64,000 bases of DNA. It comes from Pseudoscleropodium purum. Its lineage: Eukaryota > Streptophyta > Bryopsida > Hypnales > Brachytheciaceae. The stretch is from the NCBI GenBank assembly GCA_963969395.1, contig OZ017799.1:5644501-5708500 (forward strand), given 5' to 3'. The notes beneath the pieces are model-generated. The model had not been told where the DNA came from and searched no databases. It saw nothing but the letters and a program-made list of their open reading frames with translations. This document shows positions 52,461 through 64,000 of the stretch, piece by piece. Within the stretch, counting starts at the first letter, position 1, and each line of letters starts with the position of its first letter. The translations under genes were made by a program, and so were the position numbers.

Positions 52461-52917
52461 ATTCTACAATTGGTCTTTTGTTGGGAAGGAGGCATCATTG
52501 TCCATGTTGCTAAGTTGTTTTTGCGATATTTTGTTTATTGTCTCGTTGGACTTGTTTATTGTCTTGTTTAGTATTTTTGGCAAGTATTATTATAGTATGA
52601 AATATTTTGGATTTTCTATCAGATTGCGTTTAGAAATGATTTTTTCTATATGAATAGCAATAGCGACATTTTCTTGAACATTTTGAAAGAGCAATGGAAC
52701 CTTGCTCTATCCATATCTAAAATGTATGTATATAAGCTTGGGCATCCAAGCACTTGTGCTATTATTTGTGGAAATAATTCAAAAAGAATTTTGATGATAC
52801 GTACATTTAATAGATGAGAAAATTCATTGATACATGATGTTGGATTGGTGTGGTACTATGTGGTCAAATTTGCTTGAACTTCTTTCTATTGGCATCTTTT
52901 GGGGCCATCTATGAAAT

Positions 52918-53665
52918 GTAAAAATATATAAATAAAGTCGATTCAACAAATATTGTTTAGTATACACATTGCCACAGATGCTACTACAAGAATGTAATTT
53001 AATTGCATAATTAAAATTAGATACATAATCAACACCATAAGTGTGCTTATATAGAAGCAAAAGTTGAAATAGCATTCCAACGAACTAATAATCTAATCAC
53101 TTCAATAAATAGACTAAGAAATGACGATCCATTTCTGATTACTTAAGGAATTCAACATAGCTACACTCATGGTATATTCAAGGAAATATTTTCCCCATGT
53201 TAGCAGAATGATTTAAGGAAGATTAAAAAAATTACATTTAGGGGGTCAAAATTGAAATTATTGTGAATTTTATTCCTAAAGATTCTGTAAAATCTATTTT
53301 TATTATATAGGCTGCTGTAATTCCGACCATAAGCTGGTTACAAAATTGATGTAAGTAATAATTATGTACATGCCGTGATCATTCTATGCTTCAATATACA
53401 CTACTTGGACATTTTTGTAGTTCTTGTAGGTCATGTAGTAGGTGACCTGTAATATAAACATATGTGAGTGTAATATGAACAGAGCTATGATTGGAAATTG
53501 AGTAGCCTATCCTATGGAAATAAGGGGGGGGGGTCGGAAATGGGTTGCCTAATCTAGTTCTTGCACTAATACTCTTAAGATGATTTTCCATGTCATATAA
53601 TTTTACCATCCTAGGTGGATCGAAATATCTACATAAGTCTATTTTCTATATAAGAATCATAGAAA
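52918..53665. mobile_element. Insertion in pseudogene intron 3
   Basis: Similarity to parental intron 3 stops at 'ggccatctatga' and resumes at 'aatctctattgttgg', leaving about 750 extra bases. The two ends share a short inverted CTATGA/TCATAG, which may partly be parental sequence. Likely a transposon of unknown family. Edges are approximate. Confidence 0.45.
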
Positions 53666-54224
53666 TCTCTATTGTTGGTATTATAGAAGATAAATTTCTT
53701 TGATGGAGAAGTTAGGATTTACAAAGTTAATACTATTAAATTTGTAGATTATTCTAGGTGTGTTGTTAATATGCTTTTTGCTTACATATCCAAATCTCAA
53801 TGATTTTTAAAAAAAAATTGTTCACATATACAAGATAGACTGTTTAAATTACAAGGATATTGTTTGAAATTTGATTCCAAAGTATGACATGGATTGATGC
53901 AAAGGTGTTGTACTACCACTATTGAGAGCATGGTGGGATTTTGGCATTATATGGATGAGAAGATAATTCTTGTATTTGTACTTGAACTAGATTGGATAGG
54001 AGGTTGGCAATGAGCAAGTAGCCTCAAGAGGTTTTTTCACTTGTAGTTACTTAGTTTGAATTGTGGTAAGTTAATGTCCTTAAACTTATGTTATGCATTG
54101 ATGTCATTAGATAAGTACAAATATTTTTTGCACTTGTATACTTTGTGTAGCATCCACATGTAAAATCAAGGATGTCAAATATATTCATACAAATCAAAAA
54201 TACAATATCTACTATGCCCTTGTT

Positions 54225-55485
54225 GCACCCTTTAGTGACACTTACTTCTTCAAGCTCTTCAACGTGCCTCTATATCACTTCACTTCTAATAACATCAAGA
54301 GTTACAATCTCCTAACATTGTACTTGCCATGCATCATCAACTAAATACTAGGCACACTTGAGTTTCCTATTCCTCCACGACTCTTAATCATCACCTAATT
54401 CCTACAAGACACTAGGCATGTCATTTGATGATATGAAGCAAAATTTCCATTGATGTCCAAGCGCTCAATGGTAGCACTACTCACCGTGGTACACCCTTAA
54501 ACAATTCCCAACCTTCTATTAAGTTTAAGCAACTTCACTTCAAGTCTCACCTTAATAAAAACTCATTAGTTGGGATTCAATGCCATGGCCTAAGGTGGGA
54601 TAAGACACCATTCAAATCATGTCAAGGAGTGCCCAAGGACACTTGACGATATCATGAAGGTGGTAGCGAGGAAGAAGAATGCTCTTTTGTCATATTATTC
54701 TTTGTGAGATTTGGTAGACCTCTTCTTCTTGTGGATCACCAAGACATCCAAAGACACACATCCCCCTTAAAAAAGTACTTGAGTCCATGTTTTAGCCTCA
54801 AAATCAAGTTCTAAAAATGTACTCTTGATCTTTCCATTGAAATAACTTTTAGCTCTAGATTCCAAATCCAAAGTGTTAGCCCATTTTTGTAATTTTCTTT
54901 TTCCATAGATGACCTTGGACTACTCACTTTCAATCTCAAATGCAATAATATCAAGCAAGTAATTATGACTACCCAAAGGTCTAAGTTCACCAGAAAGTAT
55001 AGTTCTTTGAGACTCCACCCCCTTTATTTGTCCATAATTTATAATTTATAGGTAATTTCTTTGAAGGCCTTAGCATACTTAAATCCTTTTCTTCTTAGCT
55101 TTCCCAAAATATGCATCATGCCCTATTTTGATGAGGGATTCATCTTGGAATTCCCATTCCTATATCCCATACCTAGGATTTATATTTGGGACACTAAGTA
55201 AAATTTGAAAAGCTATATCTTTTTACTCATAATTAGGATCATTGTATTTTGTAGACTTACATACTTGTGCTCCTACCAAACTTCTAAGCATATGGGGGAT
55301 GCCACTTGCTTTATCTTAGCTAGAGTGATATGTCACCCTATTTACTTAAGACTCTTCATTTCTACTCATTTAGTCTCTTGCAAGGCATGAGAAGTCACCC
55401 CATGGTTCCTCTTTTTCACCAATGTATCATAGGTGTGCATGCTATGTAGTGAGTGAGGGGCATGAAATCTTTTATTTTTTAGAAT
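54225..55485. mobile_element. Insertion of ~1.26 kb downstream of the pseudogene, with decayed minus-strand coding relic
   Basis: The parental sequence around 46280-46300 is interrupted in the copy after 'atgcccttgtt' and continues at 'gcaagacatgg'. On the minus strand, about 55120-54780, pieces of open frame separated by stops and frameshifts read like a former protein (for example YFGKAKKKR and GELRPLGSHNYLLDIIAFE). I do not recognise the protein. A mobile element is the simplest explanation. Ends and target-site duplication are not resolved. Confidence 0.45.
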
Positions 55486-55800
55486 CGCAAGACATGGTAG
55501 TTTTTGTACTAAGTATGTTTTTTTTTTGCCAATTGAGGTTGTCGTATCCAGATTAGAAGTGGATGAAGATCCATCTTTAATAATTGACTTTTGATTTTGG
55601 CATTGTGGAGACACTAGAGTGCAAGGAATTTTACTTTTTTATAAACCTAAAGGACTTGATTGAAGTTACGGAGTCTCAATTGTATATATTCAAACAATCA
55701 AAGTTTCTCTTAGTATAGTTGATTGATTAGAAATCTCAATCCATGAATCACAATAACTTCCTTTAGTCGTTGAACAATAGGCATTGTCTTTTTTCATGGA

Positions 55801-57322
55801 TTTATATGCTCTATGAATATCCCATTTCTTTAGAATTGAGATTTCATATAATATTCTTGAAAGAATTAGTTACACCTACACTACTATAAATTATATTGTT
55901 TTGATACTATTCAAACATTTTAGTGTCAATTTCTTGTGTTTTCAACTTATAGTGTTGAAAATTAAAAATGTGAACCAAAAATGGATGATCTGTCCGATTT
56001 ATAGACTATGGTTGAAAAATACTTTTCATTTCTTTGCAAATTTAGGAAATTGAGATTTTATGCAATTTAAAAAATATCATTTATGTATAATATTTAATGT
56101 TAATGTTAAAACATTTTATCACTCAAACCATATTAAAAGCATTTAAATTTCATTGCCTTCCAAGTTTAGATGAAAACAATTTCATTATCATGTAAGATAT
56201 GTGGACCTATAATTGTCAACTTAACATAGTTTTTTTTATTATTAATAAAAAAGACTATTTTATTTGATCTTCGTGGTAATTTAAAAGGATTCTAATGCAC
56301 TTTAGCATGCATTTTTGGACAACATGTGTGTAAGTTATAAATTTTCAAAGTATTGTCTATAAGTATAATAAAAACCAACAATAGGTTCTCAAACTTTCAT
56401 ATTTTGATTGTTACATCTTGGGTAATCAATTTCTTAGGAGTAGTAATGCTTATGGATCTAAATCATGTAGTTGTCGCATTTTAGGCATTATCAATTATGT
56501 ATATACATATCTTAGTGTGAATTTTGTAAAAAAAACAAACCTTCTTCTTTCTAATTTTCACACCTCCCAAATGCCTATTACTTAAATATGAACTTCATCT
56601 TCGGTTTGCAACATTTCAATTTATGAATTAGTGCTTCCCTACATGCAAGATAGGTAGTGTAAAGTCTCCCTTTACTATGAGTATGTAGTCTTGGTGTCGT
56701 TCTTCAAGAGATCTAAGGTAAATAAGCCCATGACAGTCAGATTGCATAATTTCAATTTCTCACTGTTTTTCATACTTGCACTAAATTTACTGTGGAAAAA
56801 AATTGAAAAATTTCAGCAACCACGTGAGGTCAAACTCCTAATTCTGACAGTCAATGGGGTGTTTTACTTTCAGACGACACTATAGATGAACAAACTCGTA
56901 ATTTACGGCAACCTTATTAATATAGTAAGGTTGGGGCGGATTTATTTCTCTCTGCACGCCATACGATGGTCAAAACAGAAGCACTCACGATTTCCCGTTG
57001 TGACCTCAAAAAATCATTCATCCATCATCCATCCACTCAGTGGACGCATACAACGACGTCCAACGGAACGCTGGCTGTCACCCCGGCAGCCAATAAAACC
57101 CATCCCTCGTCAACGACGACGAACGCAAAAACACTTCTCGTCTGGATCTCGTCGACCGACACCTGCCCTAGCCTTTCCCTTCGAGACTCCGAAAGCCTGC
57201 AGCCCTTGCAGGAAGCTCCTCCCCTGCCGCAGAATGAGCTCTCTGCGAGCACATTCGAATTCATTTCAAGTGCAAGTGCCGAATCAATCGCAAATTCTCA
57301 CAGATTTGACGCGAATCCTCCG
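55801..57322. other. Upstream DNA of the mannosidase gene
   Basis: The first 1.1 kb is AT-rich and empty. From about 56,960 GC content rises. Open frames at 56966-57403 and 56886-57344 overlap each other in different frames and look like leader or promoter sequence more than genes. Confidence 0.45.
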
Positions 57323-57418
57323 GAGATTTCGACTTTGCAAGTGAGATTTCGACTTGTTAGTGAGATTTCGGCTTCTCTAGTGAGATTTCGAGTTTGCGAA
57401 TGAGATTTTGATGAGTGG
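57323..57418 (+). repeat. Five ~20-bp repeats in the mannosidase leader
   Basis: The core GAGATTTCG (last copy GAGATTTTG) recurs at 57323, 57342, 57362, 57382 and 57402 with a 19-20 base period. The run ends 15 bases before the start codon, so it is probably in the 5' untranslated region. Confidence 0.85.
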
Positions 57419-57433
57419 CAGGATGCCCGGGCC

Positions 57434-60400
57434 ATGTCGCAGCCTGCGGAGAGGAAGAGTAGTAGTAGTGTTCTCAAGCGATGGCGTGAGCGGTGTTGGT
57501 TTTTAGCTTCTGCTGCGGATGGTGCAGCCGCATCGTCTTCGTCGTCGTCGTCTTCGTGGGTGAGACTGATGGTGGTGTTCGTGGAGAATCGTCGCCGGGG
57601 TTTGTCGCTGGTGGCATGGCTGCTACTACTTCTGGCCTTTTGGCTTGTGTGCTCCGCGAGCGTGCCCGCACCATTGGTCGTCCCGCCCCCCTCCACAGCT
57701 GCCCCCGTGACCGCTCGCGAGGCAGCCGATCTCCGCGATGAGGTGCGTGGTGCTCAGCCAGGGTTTGGTTTCTGCTTTTTCTTCCAATTTCTTGCGGTTT
57801 TGCAGTTTTTGTGAATAGATGAAATTCTGTGAATGCGAATGAGCACTAGTTATAATTTCTTCTTTCGCCTTCATATCTTTTTCTGGATTGATGTAATTGA
57901 CTGCGGGGTTTAGGATCGTCTGTCTGTTTGACCTAGCGAGCTTCCATAGGGCGCAAGAGCTAGAGACTTTCTTCGTGATGGACGAATCTCTTGCTGACGA
58001 TATTGATTTTCATTCAAATTGGTTTCCGAAATTTTTAGGGTAATCGAGCTGCAACTTGAGTTCTAAATTTCTGGCATGCTAACAATGTGAGTGTGATCGT
58101 TCCGTGAATTAGCAGAAGTCGGTTTTACGGCTTGCGGAAAATAATGAGTTAAATGTATGCAGTTTAAATTGCTCTTCGAAATGGCACCTTTGTATGTAAT
58201 TTCTTTAAAATAATTATGAATTTTTTCTACTTCTCTCGAGCTTACCAGCACCTTGGAGATGTGCAATTAATTTAATCGTGTGTTTCGTAAGTTATTTCTG
58301 GGATTACGTCGGAGTGAGCGATATTCCAATTAATTAACTTCAAATTGAGGCCCGCGATTACTTCGAAGGCTTGCAAATTGCTGAAGTCTACTTTTTATGC
58401 GGAATTCTATAATTTTGGTTTAATCAGGGAGGACATTTTGGATTTTCTGAAAGTTAAGATCTGAATGAATTATTTTTCAATTACATTACTGTTTGGTTCA
58501 GGGTTATGTGCTGGAGAAGTGAATTCTTATTATCTCTTGAGAAGATTTGGTGCTTGAGAGGGTTTAAAGTACAAAGTTTTTTAAAGTGGCTTAATATCTT
58601 CATTGTTACAGCTGGGGTTCTGCATCTTTTTTGCGAGCAAACTGTACAAAGTTTGCACGGATGTGTGTGTCTAGCATTGCGAAGGCCGAAGTGCTTTTCG
58701 TTGTGTCTAGTTTGTGTTTTCCTGCATCTAATGGTGAAAAGGTTGCTGTTATGCAGGTCAAGGACATGTTTTACCATGGATTTGATAATTACATGGAGTA
58801 TGCATTTCCTCTGGATGAACTTAGGCCCATGAGCTGCACTGGTGAAGACTCTCTCGGCGGCTATTCTCTGACTCTTGTAAGCTTATTTATTGACTGGTTA
58901 CTGAAGCTGGAAGATTTGCCTAGTCAGGATGGCGGTACTTCGAAGTTTTTATAAAAGAATCATCTAACCTGTCCTGGGTTTTTACATGATATAGAATAAG
59001 CTCCTATAAATTCTGTACAGCTTTAGGAACAGTCTTATGTTGACACCAGTGTGATTTTGGTCCTGTGTTTGTTTTGTCTGTCAGGTTGATTCCTTGGACA
59101 TGCTTGCATTATTGGGCGACCGTACACGATTTAGCAAGGGAGTCAACTGGCTTGGGAAAAACTTACACTTCAACAAGGTATTTGGAACTGTAACCCCTGT
59201 TTTCTGTTGGAGCTGCGGTGGTAGAGCATAATCTTACAGCAGCACTGTTTTATGTTTGTTTCGTTAACATTCGATGGTCATTTTTGCAGAACAAAACAGT
59301 ATCCGTTTTCGAGACAACCATTCGTGTGCTTGGTGGCCTCCTTTCTGCCCATTTGATCGCCTCAGATGCCTCAACGGTACGAAGTTCGGTTCTTTTGTCC
59401 TTCCCGCTATGGAAATTGCTGTTTTGCGAAACTCAGCATGCTTGGAGGGCAGTGAAAACTAAACGGCAACTTACCATGTGTACCGCCAAGTTGACGTTTG
59501 CTATTATTTCAGGGTATGCAAGTAGATCGTTACGACAATGAGTTATTGCATTTGGCGGAGGATCTAGGGCGACGAATGCTACCTGCATTTGACACACCTA
59601 CAGGTACTGATGTCATTAGCGTGTAGATTTAATTTGGCACTAAAAATGTCCTTGTTTTGATTACACCTTAATACTGTTATGATTATCTCAATCATTTGGC
59701 CTTCATGTGGTTGGATTAGGTATTCCGTTTGGATCAGTCAATCTGGCGCTCGGTGTCAGCGATGATGAGAGTCAGGCAAGGCGAGCCTCTCCTAGAGCTA
59801 CACTCCTTAGTCTAGGGTGTGCCTCTTAATCCCTTGTTTTTTAATAGCAAATTAAGGAATAACATATTATTCAACCATCTTTCTGTTTTCGGTTGCTGTG
59901 GAAGCAATTGTTGTGTATTTGGTATTGCTTATATTATTGAAGGATTGTCCTTCACCTTATAGTTCTCTATGGCATCTAGATTCTTATGTTAGGTCTCTCT
60001 TATGTGCCTACCAATGAAGATGAGTTACAGAATTGCTGAAAGCTATAGAGGAGAGTCTTACAGCCCTTCTCAGCTGACGTACAGCTTGTGACGGTGTGCA
60101 GGTGTCCTCAACAGCCGGTGGCGGAACTTTGACTCTGGAATTCGGTGTTCTCAGTCGCCTTACAGGAGACCCTGGTAACAAACTGCTTATTTCTGTATGG
60201 TTTGAGTGTTCCATAGAAATTGGTTTCGTAGCATGCTAAGTGTTTTGCAACATATTGTCTCAAATTTCAATCGACTTCATTTCAATGATTTAGTAAAAGT
60301 TTGCAGTGTATTTCTATGTAGCAATTATTATTACAATAATTGAAGTTTTTGGTAAAGCCTGGTAACATTGGTATGCGATTACAAGAGATGCATCATGTAT

Positions 60401-63400
60401 GTGCTGAAGCTTTACTCACAAGATTTGGCTGCCGATCAGAATTTGAAAAGGTTACGAAACGAGCTGTTCAAGGATTATGGGCTCAACGGTCGCGGTTGGG
60501 ACTTGTTGGAGGTCACATCAATGTATTCACAAGCGAGTGGACACACAAGGTGCATTCCTGTTCTTAATAGGGGTTACTGAGGATTTAAAATGTTTCCTGG
60601 ACTGGACCGCGGAAGAAAGTATTATAAAAAAGAGGAATATGGAAACTATTTCAGTGTTCTATTTGATCTCTATGCTCTCAAAGCTTTCAAATTTTTTCTG
60701 ATCAGGAGTGAAGCTGGGATATTCATGTGGTCTGATTCAAGCGATGACCCTGCATTTGTTAGATTGCAATATTGCTAATGTGCGAAATGTGCAATAGGAT
60801 GCAGGCATTGGCACCAGCATTGATTCGTTCTATGAATACCTTCTGAAGGTCAGTTTTTGTCGTTTTCCAGTGTCCTGAAAGTGTGTTTATTATGTTGTTT
60901 GAATGCGGTGAGTTTTGTTACGTAGCCCTCTCTAGGTTTGACAAAGAGCTCTGTTATTTTAAGATCATAATGACGGCTCCCTGTGAAGGATTCATGAACC
61001 GGATATAAAAGTATGTTGGCTAGTTTGTACTCTAGTTTATCTATCAATTTGCTTATTAAGAAATGACTGCTTCGATTCAGTACATATATCAGGCCAACGT
61101 TGGAAAGTGCAGGGCTGGTATGGTGTTTCTTGTGCACTTACTAGTTTTCTGAAGAGGGTGTCTTGTGGGTATAGTATTTCCCGCTGATTAATTATCTTTG
61201 TTTGAAGGCATACTTGCTTTTGGGAGATGAAGAGTACTTGTTTATCTTCAAAGAGGCTTATAAGTCTGTCATGCGTCATCTCCATAATGAGCCCTGGTAA
61301 GCAAACATGCTGGACAATAACGATTTAGTCCTCAAGTAAAACCTGCCTGTCAATTCAAAATCTTTTTGCATGGTTTTCGTTAACTGTATTTCATTTTACG
61401 CTTTCGCTCGATAGATTTTTTTTCTAATTTTTGATTTGGGTTATTCTGTGCTAGGTATTTGGAGGTTAACATGAACTCAGGAGTTGTTGTATGGCCATTG
61501 TTTAATAGTCTTCAAGCCTTTTGGCCAGGTTTACAGGTACGGGCTGCCTATAATATCTTGAAATTCTTTTCGCAATGATGCCGATGTCTCCTTTATATTG
61601 TAGCCTGTTCGTTCAGCTATAGAGATGACTCGGCTGTTGTGTTTTCCACTTTGAGAGTACAAGTTGTATGTTTCTATGAATTTCACAGTTTCCTTTCACC
61701 AGGTCTTGGCAGGTGATGTTGAGCCAGCAATTCGCACTCACAAGGCGTTCTATGCTGTATGGAAGCGTTATGGATTCACACCAGAGGGTTTCAATTTGGC
61801 CACATCTAGTGTGCAAGTAAGGGAATCTTCTCGTATTTGAACTTTCATAATGACTTGTCAATATGACCTCTTGTGCGATTCCACTTGTGTCTGTTCTTTC
61901 AGGTGAGTAGTCCAAGAACTTCTTCCGGAAGTGGGGACATGGAGGTTTCTGTCTGAGATATTTTCTCTGTTGATGAGTACATAACATAGTTGCCCTAGCT
62001 CTATAAAGCTTCTCCTTGGGGCGATTCTGCACAATTATCTAGAATTTTTTATTTTCTATTTCTAACTATTGGGAAACTGGTCTTTTTTAGAGCACATCTC
62101 ATGGAAGGGGTATGTATTGTGCAGCCAGGTCAAAGGAGTTACCCATTGCGCCCAGAACTTGTGGAGAGCACTTACATGCTTTATAAAGCCACTCGAAATC
62201 CTATGTAAGACGACCGTTTAAATGATATCTGCTGCTGCTTTTGAAGCATTGGTGTGTCCCTGCTTCATTGTTTGTTCTAGTCCTACGTGCTCTCTTTCTA
62301 ATTCGTGACCCGACTTTGATTGAGGTTGAGATGTTCAGATATTTAGTATGTTTGATGTAGTTAATTTATTGCGATGAGTTTTGGGTGCAGGTACTTAGAT
62401 GTTGGACGGGACATTGTGGCAAGTTTGCAAAAATCGGCAAAATGTCGGTGTGGCTACTGCCACATAGCAGATGTGGAATCTCATGAACAAGACGATCACA
62501 TGGAGAGCTTTTTCTTATCGGAAACTGTATGTGGTTCTTTTATTGCAGCCTTCATTTTTTTCACCGATAAAAGTGTTCACTGTTGAGATTGAGCGCTGAC
62601 TTTTCTTAAACTCACTGTTGCATGTTTACAGGTAAAATATCTCTGGCTACTTTTTGATTTGGCCGCTGGTGGTGACAACTTAATAGAGAAAGGTCCTCAC
62701 CCGTGAGTGTTTCAAACCTTTTTCCTTGTTCTGTGTTAGTGATGAGATAGATTGGAGCGTTATAGTGCACAACATTATAACGTAGGGAGTCACTTGCTGC
62801 AATCTTTCATTTATGTGTGATGGTGTGAGTTTTAACAAATGTAGCTGTTTTATTGGTGTCATTCCTTGCATTATTTACAATGTAGAACCCAAGACATATA
62901 TGAACTGTGTAATCAAACAAGTTCGGACAGTCAAACTGAGGACTTTGCGTTTGCTTATTTATCTGTGCTTAATTTTTTCAGGTATGTTTTCAATACAGAA
63001 GGTCACTTTTTGCCCATGTCTCCTGAGATATCGCTGCCGACTGAGCTTTGCAGTTTTCCAGGCAGTTTCTGCCGAGAACGTATTGTTGGAAGACTTGGAG
63101 ATGCTAAGAGTAAACTGATGAAAGAGCTTGAGGAGAGCAGAAAAGCTGAAGCGCTTCTTACTGCTGACTGCAATGGCAGTGACTTGGACAGTCAAACTTG
63201 CTCAATTATACAAAATGAGAAACGTAGAGTCAAAGACAGCGACTGGACTGTTCCTGCTGGGAGCTCTCTTAAAGTAAGTACTTGATCATTTTCATCTAGG
63301 TAGCTCCTCTTCAACCTCTAAGTGCCCAGATGTCCAAAGGTGACTATTTCCATATCTATGGGAGTTGAAATAAACCATTTAGGAAGCTTCTAGGAAGGTA

Positions 63401-64000
63401 ACAAAATTTACCAATAGAAAGAAGATACCATACTCTTCATTTTTGAGCAATCGAAGTATTTTTTAAAGCTATTACTATAGTCGACCTTAAGCTTGGGCAC
63501 TTGGGTGCTAATCCATGCGAAAACTGGTGATATGGAAATCCTGAACTTGACTAGAAGAACTGCTTTTTTTTTATTATGCAGTGATTATATTAGAACCGGG
63601 TAAGAGTGGCATGAAAGTGCTTTTTCATTCATTTTCTCACTCTATTTTGCAGGGAATGTGCCCCAGACCAAATCTTTGGAGACAACTCGGGTTTGATCTC
63701 GCTTTACAGTCCCAAGCAACTACCCGAGCCAAGCCCGTCTTCAGTGAGGCTGCAAATAGACTTGCAGCTGCACAGGATGACAAACCTTCTGGGGTGAATT
63801 CTTTTTTAGTAAGCATGGTACCCTCAGGCTCTATGCAACCAAGCACCCTAGAGAAGCATGCCAAGGAGTTTTTGGCACAGATTTTAAGCGGATCAAGATC
63901 TAGTGGCAATAGTCTTGCATCAATCCAAGTCATCAGTGGCGAAGAAGCTGGTGGAATTACCCTCCAAGGGGAAGAGAGGCAAAATGCTTTGGATAGTATC
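57434..64000 (+). CDS. MNS4: EDEM-like alpha-mannosidase, GH47 (MNS4 type), 3' end outside window
   Basis: Seventeen exons join in frame: 57434-57742, 58757-58876, 59085-59177, 59290-59376, 59513-59603, 59720-59775, 60102-60174, 60440-60549, 60798-60848, 61208-61296, 61455-61536, 61703-61816, 62125-62204, 62391-62526, 62632-62702, 62982-63273 and 63653-64000, giving 734 codons so far. After a basic Ser-rich head, residues 56-73 form a hydrophobic signal or anchor segment. The GH47 domain spans about 104-535 with the acidic residues expected of the family: E182 (VFETTIR), D322 ([11 protein letters not shown]), E436 (LRPELVEST), E496 ([11 protein letters not shown]), and calcium-binding T526 in NTEGH. 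EDEM proteins trim mannose from misfolded ER glycoproteins for degradation. Intron 6 has a GC donor. The tail beyond residue 620 is long and low in recognisable motifs. Confidence 0.95.

Larger units (their letters stand above)
50180..55800 (+). pseudogene. Decayed duplicate of the E2 ubiquitin-conjugating enzyme locus
   Basis: Exon relics lie at about 50566-50634, 51545-51671, 52623-52721 and 53758-53897, in the order and orientation of the E2 gene at 43759-45836. Upstream, intron and downstream sequence also aligns, so this is a DNA-level duplication and not a retrocopy. Exon 1 has a one-base deletion. Exon 2 has a TAG (51571-51573) in place of a Trp codon. The catalytic Cys codon TGC is TTC. 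All three donors read AT in place of GT, and the exon 2 acceptor is AA. Differences are mostly C-to-T or G-to-A: in the first 40 bases of exon 2, six of seven substitutions are of this type. Insertions enlarge introns 2 and 3 and the 3' flank. No functional E2 can be made. Confidence 0.93.

Noticed and set aside
56886..57403. Two overlapping plus-strand open frames upstream of the mannosidase
   Set aside because: Overlapping frames, no domain, and position within the likely promoter and leader.

Overview
The window is nuclear DNA of a land plant. Eight loci can be supported, and seven of them are intact spliced or single-exon genes with plant orthologues. GT-AG introns are mostly 70 to 1000 bases, telo-box promoter motifs (TTAGGGTTT) occur near several starts, and GC-richer gene islands lie in very AT-rich DNA full of decayed repeats. 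This would fit a bryophyte, perhaps a moss, but nothing in the sequence proves the lineage.

Layout. 1-6590: AT-rich DNA with a few unassigned exon-like islands, a 0.94 kb dispersed repeat and a (TA)n tract. 6592-7545 (+): intronless penta-EF-hand protein with a Gly/Pro/Tyr/Ala-rich head. 9606-10437 (-): GINS subunit SLD5, two exons. 12008-14292 (+): TAF11, five exons, with a small inverted-repeat element in intron 1. 14510-21155: gene-free. 21156-23249 (-): SAP18, six exons. 23761-27502 (+): TrhO/STR8-type rhodanese, eight exons. 27900-42340: 14 kb of gene-free DNA with foldback and MITE-like elements. 42340-43215: a ~180-bp tandem array. 43759-45836 (+): UbcH5/UBC8-10-type ubiquitin-conjugating enzyme, four exons. 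50180-55800 (+): a decayed copy of that E2 locus, introns included. 57434-64000 (+): EDEM-like GH47 mannosidase (MNS4 type), 17 exons visible, running off the window.

The genes are housekeeping functions of separate processes: DNA replication, transcription initiation, histone deacetylation and splicing, sulfur transfer or tRNA modification, ubiquitination and ER glycoprotein degradation. They do not form a pathway. Two divergent pairs (SLD5/TAF11 and SAP18/STR8) may share promoter regions. The most instructive structure is the second E2 locus: a whole-gene DNA duplication in which all three splice donors have become AT, with a catalytic-Cys change, a nonsense codon, several insertions and a strong C-to-T/G-to-A bias. 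I found no operon-like or defence-like system and no previously unknown pathway.
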